From positions 1 to 42,172 of the IMG/VR virus record IMGVR_UViG_3300044699_000102: a stretch of DNA of 42,172 bases. One strand, 5' to 3'. Position numbers and translations under genes: made by a program. Below the pieces are notes generated by a model, which worked only from the letters and a program-made list of their open reading frames with translations, was not told where the DNA came from and ran no database searches. Numbering within the stretch: the first letter of the stretch is position 1; each line of letters starts with the position of its first letter. Shown here piece by piece: positions 33,163 to 39,735 of this stretch. This stretch comes from a virus.

Positions 33163-33821
33163 CGGTACTGCGTCCCGCTGATGGTGGTGGTGAGCCACTC
33201 GGCGTTGTTGGTGGTGGTGCCGGTGCCGGTGGTGTAGATCGGGACGGGGTAGGCGCGACTGCGGGTTGGGGCACGCCGGGTGGGTACGGGCGTGTTGGCG
33301 ACGATCACCGCATCGAGTATCTCTTTCTCCCCGTCGAAGAACTCCTTGACGAGACCCACCTGCGCCAGGCGTATGACGGCGTTGGCTGCGGCGAAACTGT
33401 TGTACCAGTCGTAGTCGGGGTCTTCGTCGTCGACTTCGCCTGCGTCGATCTCGCTGCGGCGTTCCTCGTCTTCGTGGTCGCGCTGGTAGGTGTCCATGAT
33501 GAACGCCAATACCGGCAGTCGTGACCCCGGCGCAATGAACCGGGCGTATCCGTCGACCGGATCATCAGGGTCGGTCACGGTGGTGCCGGTGTACAGCAGG
33601 TCGAGGTCCCGTTTCAGGATCGCTCTGATGCTGTCGATCAGCGTCTCGTTTTCCGGTTCGTCCCGGTTCCATGCCGCAGGCGGCAGGTCGGGTTCCTTGC
33701 GGAAGTACCAGGGGCCGAGATGGACCCTGAGCGAGCCGTCGTCGAGTGCGTCGAGCCGAAGTTCGGCGTACGCCCTTTCAACTTTGGCCTCGATGTAAAC
33801 CATGTCGTATCTCGGATGCAA
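33159..33821 (-). CDS. Hypothetical protein, TTG or ATG start
   Basis: About 220 residues if begun at TTG 33821, or 214 from ATG 33803 (MVYIEAKVERAYAELRLD). The ribosome-binding site GAAAGGAGG ends ten bases before the TTG, so TTG is slightly favoured. SLRVHLGPWYFRKEPDLPP, DPVDGYARFIAPGSRLPVLA and an acidic stretch (DHEDEERRSEIDAGEVDDEDPDYDW, cited in part) are followed by AVIRLAQVGLVKEFFDGE and a Thr-rich tail. Alpha/beta, acidic, no motif known. The site sits within a GAGGTG-AA-CACCTC palindrome that may control translation. Confidence 0.5.
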   Translation of the reverse strand: MHPRYDMVYIEAKVERAYAELRLDALDDGSLRVHLGPWYFRKEPDLPPAAWNRDEPENETLIDSIRAILKRDLDLLYTGTTVTDPDDPVDGYARFIAPGSRLPVLAFIMDTYQRDHEDEERRSEIDAGEVDDEDPDYDWYNSFAAANAVIRLAQVGLVKEFFDGEKEILDAVIVANTPVPTRRAPTRSRAYPVPIYTTGTGTTTNNAEWLTTTISGTQYR

Positions 33822-33835
33822 GAGGTGTTCACCTC
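33822..33835 (-). promoter_or_regulatory. Palindrome overlapping a ribosome-binding site
   Basis: GAGGTG-TT-CACCTC (14 bases) is self-complementary and includes the GGAGG of the site serving the gene that starts at 33821. If folded in mRNA it would hide that site, offering translational control. It is short and could be chance. Confidence 0.3.
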
Positions 33836-33880
33836 CTTTCTGTCATGCTGTGGTTGGTGGTTCGTAAGCGACCCGCGTAT

Positions 33881-33910
33881 GCGGTCACCCGGTTTCGGCC
33901 AGGTGACCGC
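33881..33910 (-). terminator. Strong 12-bp intercistronic hairpin
   Basis: Read on the minus strand, GCGGTCACCTGG and CCGGGTGACCGC pair over 12 positions with one U-G wobble around a CCGAAA loop. It begins about 20 bases after the stop at 33931 and has no U-run afterwards. U-less hairpins act as terminators in many actinobacteria; otherwise it is a stability or pausing element. Confidence 0.5.
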
Positions 33911-33930
33911 AGTCGTGGCGGGGTTGCCGG

Positions 33931-34269
33931 TCAGGCGGGGACGAAGGTGTACTCGCCGGTCGACGCGCGACCGAGCCAGTAGCCGACGCCCGCGAACCGT
34001 GCGTCGTTGTTGCGACGTGCACGGGACTCGTACTTGTAGCCGTCGACCCGGTTGCCGTTGACGTCGTAGACGACGAAGTCGCGGACGATCTTGAGCGGCG
34101 CAGGGGCGTCGGTGACGTTCCGCCAGCCGTCGACCGTCATGGCGTTCAACACGAACTCACTGCCGCCCTCGACGGGCGTGCAGATGAGGAACGAGTCGGT
34201 CGCCTTGATGACTTCGGCGGTGACGCCGTGGCCGTTGGTGATGGTGTTGCCCTCGGTGATTCCGTTCAT
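33931..34269 (-). CDS. Hypothetical protein
   Basis: A 112-residue protein from ATG 34269, with GAAAGGAG six to seven bases upstream. GITEGNTITNGHGVTAEVIKATDSFLICTPVE (cited GHGVTAEVIKATDSFLIC) is strand-rich. KIVRDFVVYDVNGNRVDGYKYESRARR continues it and the end is VGYWLGRASTGEYTFVPA. A small beta-barrel is plausible. An in-frame continuation upstream runs into the zinc-ribbon gene and is not part of this protein, since this start has its own ribosome-binding site. Confidence 0.5.
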   Translation of the reverse strand: MNGITEGNTITNGHGVTAEVIKATDSFLICTPVEGGSEFVLNAMTVDGWRNVTDAPAPLKIVRDFVVYDVNGNRVDGYKYESRARRNNDARFAGVGYWLGRASTGEYTFVPA

Positions 34270-34345
34270 CGTGGCTCTCCTTTCTCCCCTCTCGGGGTCT
34301 TGTACCTGCCCGCTGTCTGCGGACAGGGAATGTGCTGACTGAACA

Positions 34346-34536
34346 CTAGTTCTTGACATAGTATGCAGTCGAGAAGTTTCGATGGTTCGACGTTGGAACC
34401 CGCAGCGCTCGCAGCGGTCCACGTTGTCGGCCCAGGAATACCAGTCGTGGCCGACCGTCCTGCAGCGCTCGGAGGCGAGCCTTTCGAGATGCCCGCTGTA
34501 GACGATGCGGCGCGACACGGCCTCGGCCCACGTCAT
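34346..34536 (-). CDS. Small zinc-ribbon-like protein (3' end uncertain)
   Basis: Starts at ATG 34536 (MTWAEAVSRRIVYSGHLERL), ATGA-coupled to the amidoligase gene. RCRTVGHDWYSWADNVDRCERCGFQRRT (cited CRTVGHDWYSWADN and DRCERCGFQRR) carries C-x-x-C, with a Cys and a His upstream, as in a zinc ribbon. After that point the frame either runs on toward the next gene or, with a one-base error, ends at TAG 34346. Because the following gene has its own ribosome-binding site, an early end is preferred. Its position directly after the amidoligase suggests co-function with that cassette. Confidence 0.45.
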
Positions 34537-35552
34537 GCGGCCACCTCGACTTCGGCGGCGTAGCGGGCACGCATGTACGCCGCTTGCCGTTCGATCAGCG
34601 GACGCAGATCGGGGTCGGCGTCACAGACAATGTCGATGAACCGTGCCATCGGCACCGTCGGCCGTTTCGTCGGATGCGACGTGGGCAGTTCAGAGAACGC
34701 CGGTCGGGCGATTTCACCCCACGGCGAATCGCAGCCCTCCGGCCAGAACGACCCGCCCTTGACCGTGGTTTCGACCTCGGTGCGCAGTTCGGGTGCAGCC
34801 TCAACAAAGGCGCACGCCAGTCGGCAGGCGAGTTCGATACGCCACGGCGAGTTGGTGGCGTTGAAGCACCTGAACTCCCAGGTGCCGTTGTTGCGCGACC
34901 AGTTCAGATCGACGTGGCGGTCGGTGGCGATCACCTGGAGCAGGATTTCATCGAGTTGACCGCGGCCCATGTCCATCCAGTCGGTGTTCATGCCGCGCCC
35001 ACCCCAGTTGTTCGACACGTACTGGCGGAACGCCTCCATCAGCGTCATGTTCATTTCACGCTTGCGGATCGACGCGCCGGGGGCCACGATTTCGGTGAAG
35101 TACCGTTCGTAGGCCAGGTAGGCGGCGGGGACGATGCGGTGCCGTTGCAGCCGCGACGGGTTGCGGGTGTCGGCGTTGAGGGTGTCGACGTGGACGTGCA
35201 GCCCGCACCGGTTGTTGACCGTGGCGTTGGCGTCACGTGCAGCCTCCGTCAACCCGGTGGCGATCTCGTTGAAATCGTCCCAGTCGGTGATCGGCCGGGT
35301 GATGAATTCGCCGTTGGCTGTCGAATCCCGCTGTGCCCGGAGTGGCATCGGTCGATGCGTGGTGTTGTTCCCGTCCCGGCCGTAGTGGACGAAATCCGTG
35401 AACTGGCAGTATTCGCACCGGCAGTGGTAGTCGTGCAGGTGGTCGCAGCCCAACAGCCCGTTCAGGCTGGGGTCGTACAACCGTCGCACCATGTCTTCTG
35501 CGCCGCTGGCGTATTCGAGTTCGAACCCGAATTTACGCAGGGTTGCTGGCAT
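34533..35552 (-). CDS. Amidoligase-family enzyme 1
   Basis: An intact 339-residue protein. FGFELEY (8-14) is the first strand with the acidic metal ligand of the glutamine-synthetase-like amidoligase fold. DSTANGEFITRPI (76-88), CGLHVHVD (116-123) and TWEFRCFN (224-231) are the further family signatures (D...GEFxxxP, G-x-H-x-H-x-D, and the E-x-R strand). Members form amide bonds between a carboxylate and an amine using ATP. A CHCRCEYC-like cysteine cluster (about 43-49) is an extra element that may bind zinc. The start (GAAAGGAG, six bases before ATG 35552) lies within the end of the amidotransferase gene, so the two are translated together. Confidence 0.75.
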   Translation of the reverse strand: MPATLRKFGFELEYASGAEDMVRRLYDPSLNGLLGCDHLHDYHCRCEYCQFTDFVHYGRDGNNTTHRPMPLRAQRDSTANGEFITRPITDWDDFNEIATGLTEAARDANATVNNRCGLHVHVDTLNADTRNPSRLQRHRIVPAAYLAYERYFTEIVAPGASIRKREMNMTLMEAFRQYVSNNWGGRGMNTDWMDMGRGQLDEILLQVIATDRHVDLNWSRNNGTWEFRCFNATNSPWRIELACRLACAFVEAAPELRTEVETTVKGGSFWPEGCDSPWGEIARPAFSELPTSHPTKRPTVPMARFIDIVCDADPDLRPLIERQAAYMRARYAAEVEVAA

Positions 35553-37128
35553 TCATTGCTCCTTTCTGTGCCTTGATGACGACTTCGTATTCGGCGTGGC
35601 TGTCGATGGTTCCTTGCAGCCACTCGACTTCGAAGCGTTCGGTTTCGACGTGGTACTTGACGATCCGGCCGATGATTCCGCCGAACGTCTGGATGCCGCC
35701 GAGCAGTCGGTTGGGGACGTAGATGACGTCCCCGACGCTGGCGATGCCGTGACGGTTATCGCCGGACAAGGAATCGGCGGAGTCCTCGACGAGACGGTCG
35801 AAGTCGGCCCATTGCGCCGCCGTCTTGCAGTCCGGTGAGTGGAAAGGGAGCACCACCGCCTCGGTGGCCGGTTCCTCCTGTTTCGTCACGATGATCTGGG
35901 CGACACCGTCACCATCGGCCTCGATCGACACTGTCTTGTCGGACCCATCCGTTCCGGTAGTGGAGATCGGGCGGCTGGACACGAGACGTGTTCCGTTGGG
36001 CAGGGTTTCGGTTCGTACCAATTGGCTGCCGACCACTTCGGTCTTGACCAGTGGTGCTTTTGGGCCGTTGGTGTCCACCACCTCTTTCCAACCGGTGACG
36101 TTCGGTGACGCACTGGTGCAGATTTCGACGTGGACGATGCCGTCGCTGTCGAAGAACTTGCGCCGGTCACCGACCTTCGGGCTCTTAGGATCGCCGGAGA
36201 CGGTGACCCTTTCGTACGGCCTTGCGTTGGTCGTGCTTGCGTCTTTTGGGCGTCGTTGCCCCGGGTTCGTCGCGGCCAGGTAGCCGCCGCCCGTTTTGGC
36301 GTAGGGATTGTCGTCGTCGTCCCAGTTGCTGTAGCCGCCCCAGGCATGGCCGTAGCCTTGCGTTTGGGCCATGCTGGCGTGGGTGTAGCGGGTCCGTTTG
36401 GCGACCGAGTTCTTGCCGGAACCGTCGAACGGTTCCATGACAGTCAGCCCGTTGCCGTCGCAGTAGGCCAGGAAGCCTTGCGGCGCGGTGGTGATGTGCT
36501 TGTACTCGACGTCTTTGATCCCGCCCCATGTGGCCGCCTCTTTGACGGCGCTGGCGGTGCTGGCGAAGATGACCGAACCGTTGGTGGTGGTCATGTACTC
36601 CAGTGGGCTGGTTTCACCACGTGCCAGCCACAGACGCTTCGGATCGACAGCAGTGTCGACCCAGGCGATCGCCCAGCCAGCCTCGATGTTCTCCAAGGCT
36701 TCGCGGAGCGGAAGGTGGGCGAGTGCGGCGAAGATCGCCTCCGAATCCACTGCGGCCTTGCGTTCCCACTTGAAGTGGGAGAACAGGTCGTCGTCGTTGT
36801 AGACGATGCCGTTGTGGATGCCGACGATGTTGCTGTACTCGATCGGATGGTTGTTGAGGTTGTTCTCGGGCCGTCCCTGTGTGGCGGCTCTGGTGTGCAA
36901 CAGCAAGGTCTGTGCGGACCTGCCGATGCCTTCCCTGCCTGCCAAGAACACGTTGGCTTGAACAGCCTTCTTGCGTAGCTTGAAGCGACCCTTGCGATCA
37001 ACGGTGAAGATGCCGGTGGCGTCGGAGCCACGCTTCATCATGTCGATGCCGAGGGACCATGTCATGGCCTCGGTGTTGATCAGGCCAAGGTCGCCGTCAG
37101 CGATACGAAAGCCTGCGATTCCGCACAT
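35533..37128 (-). CDS. Class II glutamine amidotransferase with C-terminal extension
   Basis: An intact 531-residue protein. MCGIAGFRIADG supplies the N-terminal nucleophile Cys2 of Ntn-type amidotransferases. RGSDATGI (33-40), HTRAATQG (78-85), NNHP (92-95) and GIHNG (103-107) match the glutaminase domain (residues 2 to about 210). It releases ammonia from glutamine. Residues 240-470 are Gly/Ser/Asp-rich and less conserved in look. About 470-520 (GDVIYVPNRLLGG, GGIIGRIVKYHVETERFEVEWL) resembles an SH3-like barrel. No synthetase domain is fused, so ammonia or glutamine-derived amine is probably used by the flanking amidoligases. Ribosome-binding site GAAAGGAG lies upstream of 37128, preceded by a small GCCTC-GTT-GAGGC hairpin. 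Confidence 0.85.
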   Translation of the reverse strand: MCGIAGFRIADGDLGLINTEAMTWSLGIDMMKRGSDATGIFTVDRKGRFKLRKKAVQANVFLAGREGIGRSAQTLLLHTRAATQGRPENNLNNHPIEYSNIVGIHNGIVYNDDDLFSHFKWERKAAVDSEAIFAALAHLPLREALENIEAGWAIAWVDTAVDPKRLWLARGETSPLEYMTTTNGSVIFASTASAVKEAATWGGIKDVEYKHITTAPQGFLAYCDGNGLTVMEPFDGSGKNSVAKRTRYTHASMAQTQGYGHAWGGYSNWDDDDNPYAKTGGGYLAATNPGQRRPKDASTTNARPYERVTVSGDPKSPKVGDRRKFFDSDGIVHVEICTSASPNVTGWKEVVDTNGPKAPLVKTEVVGSQLVRTETLPNGTRLVSSRPISTTGTDGSDKTVSIEADGDGVAQIIVTKQEEPATEAVVLPFHSPDCKTAAQWADFDRLVEDSADSLSGDNRHGIASVGDVIYVPNRLLGGIQTFGGIIGRIVKYHVETERFEVEWLQGTIDSHAEYEVVIKAQKGAMNASNPA

Positions 37129-37170
37129 AGGCGAAATCTCCTTTCTGCCTCGTTGAGGCGGGTTGATGGG

Positions 37171-38219
37171 TTAGCTGAGGTTGCAGATGAGATCGCGAGC
37201 GATGTCGAACTGCGGGGGCGACGGGATGTAGGCACGGATGCCTCGCACCAGTTCGCCCTTGTTGTCGGTGACCTCCTGGAAGGTCGTGTCGGTGATGGCG
37301 TCGGTGTAGCTGTCGCCGTAGTAGCGACTGGACGTCCGCACGCGGCGCTCCTTGAAGGCGAAGACGGGCATGTTGACGGCGATGTTGAACGCCCACCGGG
37401 TGATGCCGATCGACAATCCGAGATGCGCCCACAGGCGCTCCGGATCGCGTGGCGTGTTCCACAGTCGGTGTTCGAACGTGCCGTTGTAGTGACGTTCCAC
37501 CCAGTTGCCGTAGTCGTGGGTGCCGGGCTTGCGGTTGTAGGCCCGCAGTGCCCCGCAGCCGCCGTCGGCGATGTCGTTCCAGTGGAAGATGGCGTAGATG
37601 GCGTCGATGTGCTGGTGGGCACGGGCGATTCTGGCTGTCGGCGAAAGTGTCTGCCGTAGCGATCACCGGTGCAGGACACGTGGACGTGGTTGCCGTTGGC
37701 GTAGTGGCCGTCGGGCATCCAGTTGCCGTCCTTCTTCCATTGCTGAAAGACGGAAACCCACTTGTCGACGTCGTCCGACCACTGTGTGAAGTCGGCGGTG
37801 TCGAGGATGCGGCTGACGAATTCGACGCCGCACGTGCAGTCTTCCTGCGCCGTCATCAACGGGCCGGAACGGTCGTAGCGGCAATCCGAGCAGTCGCAGT
37901 GGTATGCGTGCTGGTACGTGTCGCCGATCATCCGGGCGTCGTAGGCCCGCTGGATGAGCCGACCGACTTCGTCGCTGACGCCGCGGCGGTCGCCGTTGCA
38001 GAAGTCGCACGTGTAGCTGTCGTGCCACTCATCGTCTTCGTCGTAGTAGCCGTCTTCGCACCTGCAGTCGTCGTCATAGCCACGGTCGTCGTTGCGGAGC
38101 ATTTCGTACTCGAATCCGAACCGTCGAACAGCGTCGAACATGACCGGATCGGGCGGGAGTTGCAGCGCCTCAATCACCTGGGAGGTTGTCACCTCCCCTC
38201 GGGTGTCGATGATGGTCAT
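37171..38219 (-). CDS. Amidoligase-family enzyme 2, cysteine-rich (one frame break)
   Basis: Starts at ATG 38219 (GAAAGGAG upstream). FGFEYE (34-39) and GNHVHVSCTG (176-185) match the family motifs. Sense then shifts frame near 37655 and continues RIARAHQHIDAIYAIFHWND and NGTFEHRLWNTP, the E-x-R strand counterpart of TWEFR in enzyme 1, ending SPPQFDIARDLICNLS. About 348 residues. Between motifs 1 and 2 lies a cysteine-rich insert (CRCED at 52, CDFCNGD at 71, HCDCSDC near 107-113, CTCGVEF near 128-133) that probably binds two zincs. Although paralogous to enzyme 1 at motif level, the two differ in length and inserts. Biological substrate unknown. Confidence 0.65.
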
Positions 38220-38263
38220 GACCTGCGCTTCTCCTTTCTTGTCCCGGTGGCCGGTTGGCTACC

Positions 38264-38301
38264 GAACATCAATGCAGGACACGTGTCCTGCACTCATGTT
38301 C
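38264..38301 (-). other. 38-base imperfect inverted repeat after a stop codon
   Basis: A perfect 20-bp palindrome (38273-38292, TGCAGGACACGTGTCCTGCA) is flanked by GAACAT at 38264-38269 and ATGTTC at 38296-38301 across 3/3 mismatched bases. It starts two bases after the stop of the gene at 38303. As RNA it would form an 8-bp stem with an ACGT loop and a 6-bp lower stem. As DNA it resembles a dimer-binding operator. No U-run follows. Confidence 0.5.
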
Positions 38302-38302
38302 G

Positions 38303-38779
38303 TCAGCCCACTTCTTGCCAGAGGATCGCCGCGTTGTCGTCGTCGAGCATGGCGATCAGGTCCGGTTCGGCGTCGATGTCGTCCGGTACCCAGCCGTACC
38401 AGGCGGCGTGGTTGTCCGGGTCGTTGTACTCCCCGAGCAGTTGGCTGGTGAGCCATTGCACGGCAGTGGTGGCGTCGAGGAAGATGGATTCGGCGAGGAT
38501 CAGGTCGTTGCCGTCAACGATTCGCACCACCTGGTTGCCGACGCCGACTGGCGGCGCGACGTGGGGTGGCCACGGGTCGCAGTTGTTCTCGATCCAGGTG
38601 ATCGTGCTGTTGGTCAGGTCGCCGACGTACCGGTCGTCGCGTGTTCCGGTGGCGGCGATTTCCATCGTCCAGCGCATCACTCCGTTGCTGCTGGGCATAT
38701 ACGGGCCTCGCAGGGTCCAGAGTCGCCCGTTGTTGCGCTGTTGGACTTGCCGTCCGGTTTCGAAGATTACGCCGGGCAT
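38303..38779 (-). CDS. Hypothetical protein upstream of the amidoligase cassette
   Basis: A 158-residue protein from ATG 38779, with an AAAGG site upstream inside the preceding gene. GVIFETGRQVQQRNNGRLW and MRWTMEIAATGTRDDRYVGDL are strand-rich. A Trp/Pro-rich middle (CDPWPPHVAPPVGVGNQVVRIVDGNDLIL, cited CDPWPPHVAPPVGVGNQVV) leads to an acidic helical tail (PDLIAMLDDDNAAILWQEVG). It is the first larger gene of the leftward operon before the cassette. It has no recognised domain and may be functionally linked to it. Confidence 0.5.
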   Translation of the reverse strand: MPGVIFETGRQVQQRNNGRLWTLRGPYMPSSNGVMRWTMEIAATGTRDDRYVGDLTNSTITWIENNCDPWPPHVAPPVGVGNQVVRIVDGNDLILAESIFLDATTAVQWLTSQLLGEYNDPDNHAAWYGWVPDDIDAEPDLIAMLDDDNAAILWQEVG

Positions 38780-38895
38780 CGCTTACCTTTCGGCGGGGCG
38801 AGCCGGTGGTCGGCGTTGAACCGTGCCGCCCACTGTTCGAGAGTCATCGGCACGATCGTGCCGCGCTCGACGCGGGCCAGTTTGGGTTGACGCAT
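38767..38895 (-). CDS. Tiny basic protein
   Basis: A 42-residue frame from ATG 38895 with a GAAAGGAG site seven bases upstream. MRQPKLARVERGTIVPMTLEQWAARFNADHRLAP (cited MRQPKLARVERGTIVPM, EQWAARFNADHRL) is basic with one helix. It ends KGKRCPA at TAA 38767-38769, overlapping the next gene by 13 bases. The strong site and overlap favour a real gene, although no function can be given. Confidence 0.5.
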   Translation of the reverse strand: MRQPKLARVERGTIVPMTLEQWAARFNADHRLAPPKGKRCPA

Positions 38896-38916
38896 AACGC
38901 GCTCCTTTCAGGTGAT

Positions 38917-39012
38917 GGGTTGAGCAGAACGACCCAGGTCAGATCGGGGGCTAGGCACTCGGTGGAGTGCCGACACCCCGGCTCGTTACCCCCGAGCCGC
39001 TCTGCTCAGCCC
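38917..39012 (-). ncRNA. Candidate structured RNA: three-way junction between small genes
   Basis: An outer stem pairs 38917-38928 with 39001-39012 (GGGTTGAGCAGA with TCTGCTCAGCCC, 11 of 12 positions). Inside it are CGGCTCG/CGAGCCG (38979-38985 with 38993-38999) and GGCACTC/GAGTGCC (38954-38960 with 38965-38971, GGTG loop), the latter extended by a G4/C4 helix. Together they would form a branched RNA of about 96 bases. The stop codon of the gene ending at 39006 is inside the outer stem. No known riboswitch was recognised. Confidence 0.45.
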
Positions 39013-39176
39013 ACGTTCTCGTCGCGTTCGAGTCCTGCCAGCGCTCTCAGCAGTGGTGCTGCCGTGTCGCCGGTGCAGTACATGCCGGACGTGTGGACCC
39101 AGTAGGTCAGGTCGCCGCTGTAGCGCCGGATGATCACCGGCGGCTCTGTCGGCGGGGCGAATGGTTCGCCGGGCAT
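39006..39176 (-). CDS. Tiny hypothetical protein
   Basis: A 56-residue frame starting at ATG 39176 with GAAAGGAG six bases upstream. A proline-rich N-terminus (MPGEPFAPPTEPP) precedes strand-like VIIRRYSGDLTYWVH and a helical tail (APLLRALAGLERDENVG) with one Cys. Composition and ribosome-binding site both support translation. Its stop lies within the branched RNA element. Role unknown. Confidence 0.5.
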   Translation of the reverse strand: MPGEPFAPPTEPPVIIRRYSGDLTYWVHTSGMYCTGDTAAPLLRALAGLERDENVG

Positions 39177-39188
39177 GGTCGGCTCCTT

Positions 39189-39378
39189 TCAGTCGACGTG
39201 TCGGGTCGGGTTGAGGAATTGCAAGATGCCCCAGACCTTGTCGCGGGCGTCGGTGATGGCGTTGGCGACGGTCCTGGTCGTCGGTGTTGCTCTGCGCCCG
39301 GTTGAGGGCGTAGAGGGCGGTGCGAAGTTCGTCCTCGCAGTCCTGCGAGTCTTCGCTGGATCGGTTGGCGTCACCCAT
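39189..39378 (-). CDS. Small acidic helical protein (one frame break)
   Basis: Starts at ATG 39378 (GGAG eight bases upstream). MGDANRSSEDSQDCEDELRT and LYALNRAQSNTDD read in one frame. Near 39265 the sense shifts to VANAITDARDKVWGILQFLNPTRHVD, ending at TGA 39189. About 62 residues. An in-frame start at 39444, overlapping the end of the lipoprotein gene, would add MRLTRLGKSTVLQLPRGDRS but lacks a ribosome-binding site. No function evident. Confidence 0.45.
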
Positions 39379-39434
39379 CGCAGAACTCCGATCGCCTCGC
39401 GGAAGCTGTAGGACGGTCGACTTCCCCAGACGCG

Positions 39435-39560
39435 TCAGGCGCATCGGGTTCGGGGGTCGCCGGGGTCGTCGGTGACGGTGTCGATCTTCGCTGCGCAGGC
39501 GCTCAGGGCGAGCATTCCTACGGTGAAGCCGAAGGTGAACTTGCGGAGGATGTACCTCAC
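39435..39560 (-). CDS. Tiny lipoprotein
   Basis: A 41-residue protein from GTG 39560 with GAAAGGAG seven bases upstream and a GTGA overlap with the preceding gene. A basic N-terminus (MRYILRKF), a hydrophobic core (TFGFTVGMLAL) and the lipobox L-S-A-C (cysteine 22) are followed by a short acidic tail (AAKIDTVTDDPGDPRTRCA). This is a signal-peptidase II substrate plan, so the mature product would be a lipid-anchored peptide of about 20 residues at the outer face of the membrane. Early expression suggests superinfection exclusion or envelope modification. Confidence in the lipoprotein call is good; function unproven. Confidence 0.6.
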   Translation of the reverse strand: MRYILRKFTFGFTVGMLALSACAAKIDTVTDDPGDPRTRCA

Positions 39561-39712
39561 GCCTCGCTCCTTTCTGGCTGGTATTCGCCTGCGGCAAGCG
39601 CCAGGCACGCCTTGATGAAGCCTTGCTGTCGGTCCGGCTGGCATCGCAGCTTGTCGCCCTCGACGATGTGGAATTTCTCGTCGAGGTCGCAGAACGGGCA
39701 TTTCATGCCCAT
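39557..39712 (-). CDS. Tiny zinc-knuckle-like protein
   Basis: A 51-residue frame starting at ATG 39712, with GAAAGGAGG six bases upstream. MKCPFCDLDEKFHIVEGDKLRCQPD contains C-x-x-C and one further cysteine with a histidine between, compatible with a small zinc site. It then has QGFIKACLALAAGEYQPERSEA. It overlaps the lipoprotein start (GTGA). Not family-assigned; may be a nucleic acid or protein adaptor. Confidence 0.5.
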   Translation of the reverse strand: MGMKCPFCDLDEKFHIVEGDKLRCQPDRQQGFIKACLALAAGEYQPERSEA

Positions 39713-39735
39713 CGCTGGCCTCCTTTCTGTAGAGG

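Noticed and set aside
33163-33198. N-terminal MAHHHHQ resembling a histidine tag
   Set aside because: It is the antisense-frame reading of a CACCACCAC stretch at the end of the neighbouring gene; the real start is ATG 33162 with an ATGA overlap.
34584-35576. 330-residue plus-strand open frame
   Set aside because: Antisense of amidoligase 1; composition typical of reverse-complement shadow.
37449-38819. 456-residue plus-strand open frame, Val/Asp/Ala-rich
   Set aside because: Antisense of amidoligase 2 and its upstream gene, which carry clear motifs on the minus strand.
38917-39012. Considered as a tRNA or tmRNA
   Set aside because: Stem lengths and loops do not match a cloverleaf: the outer stem is 12 positions and there is no T-loop consensus or anticodon arm.
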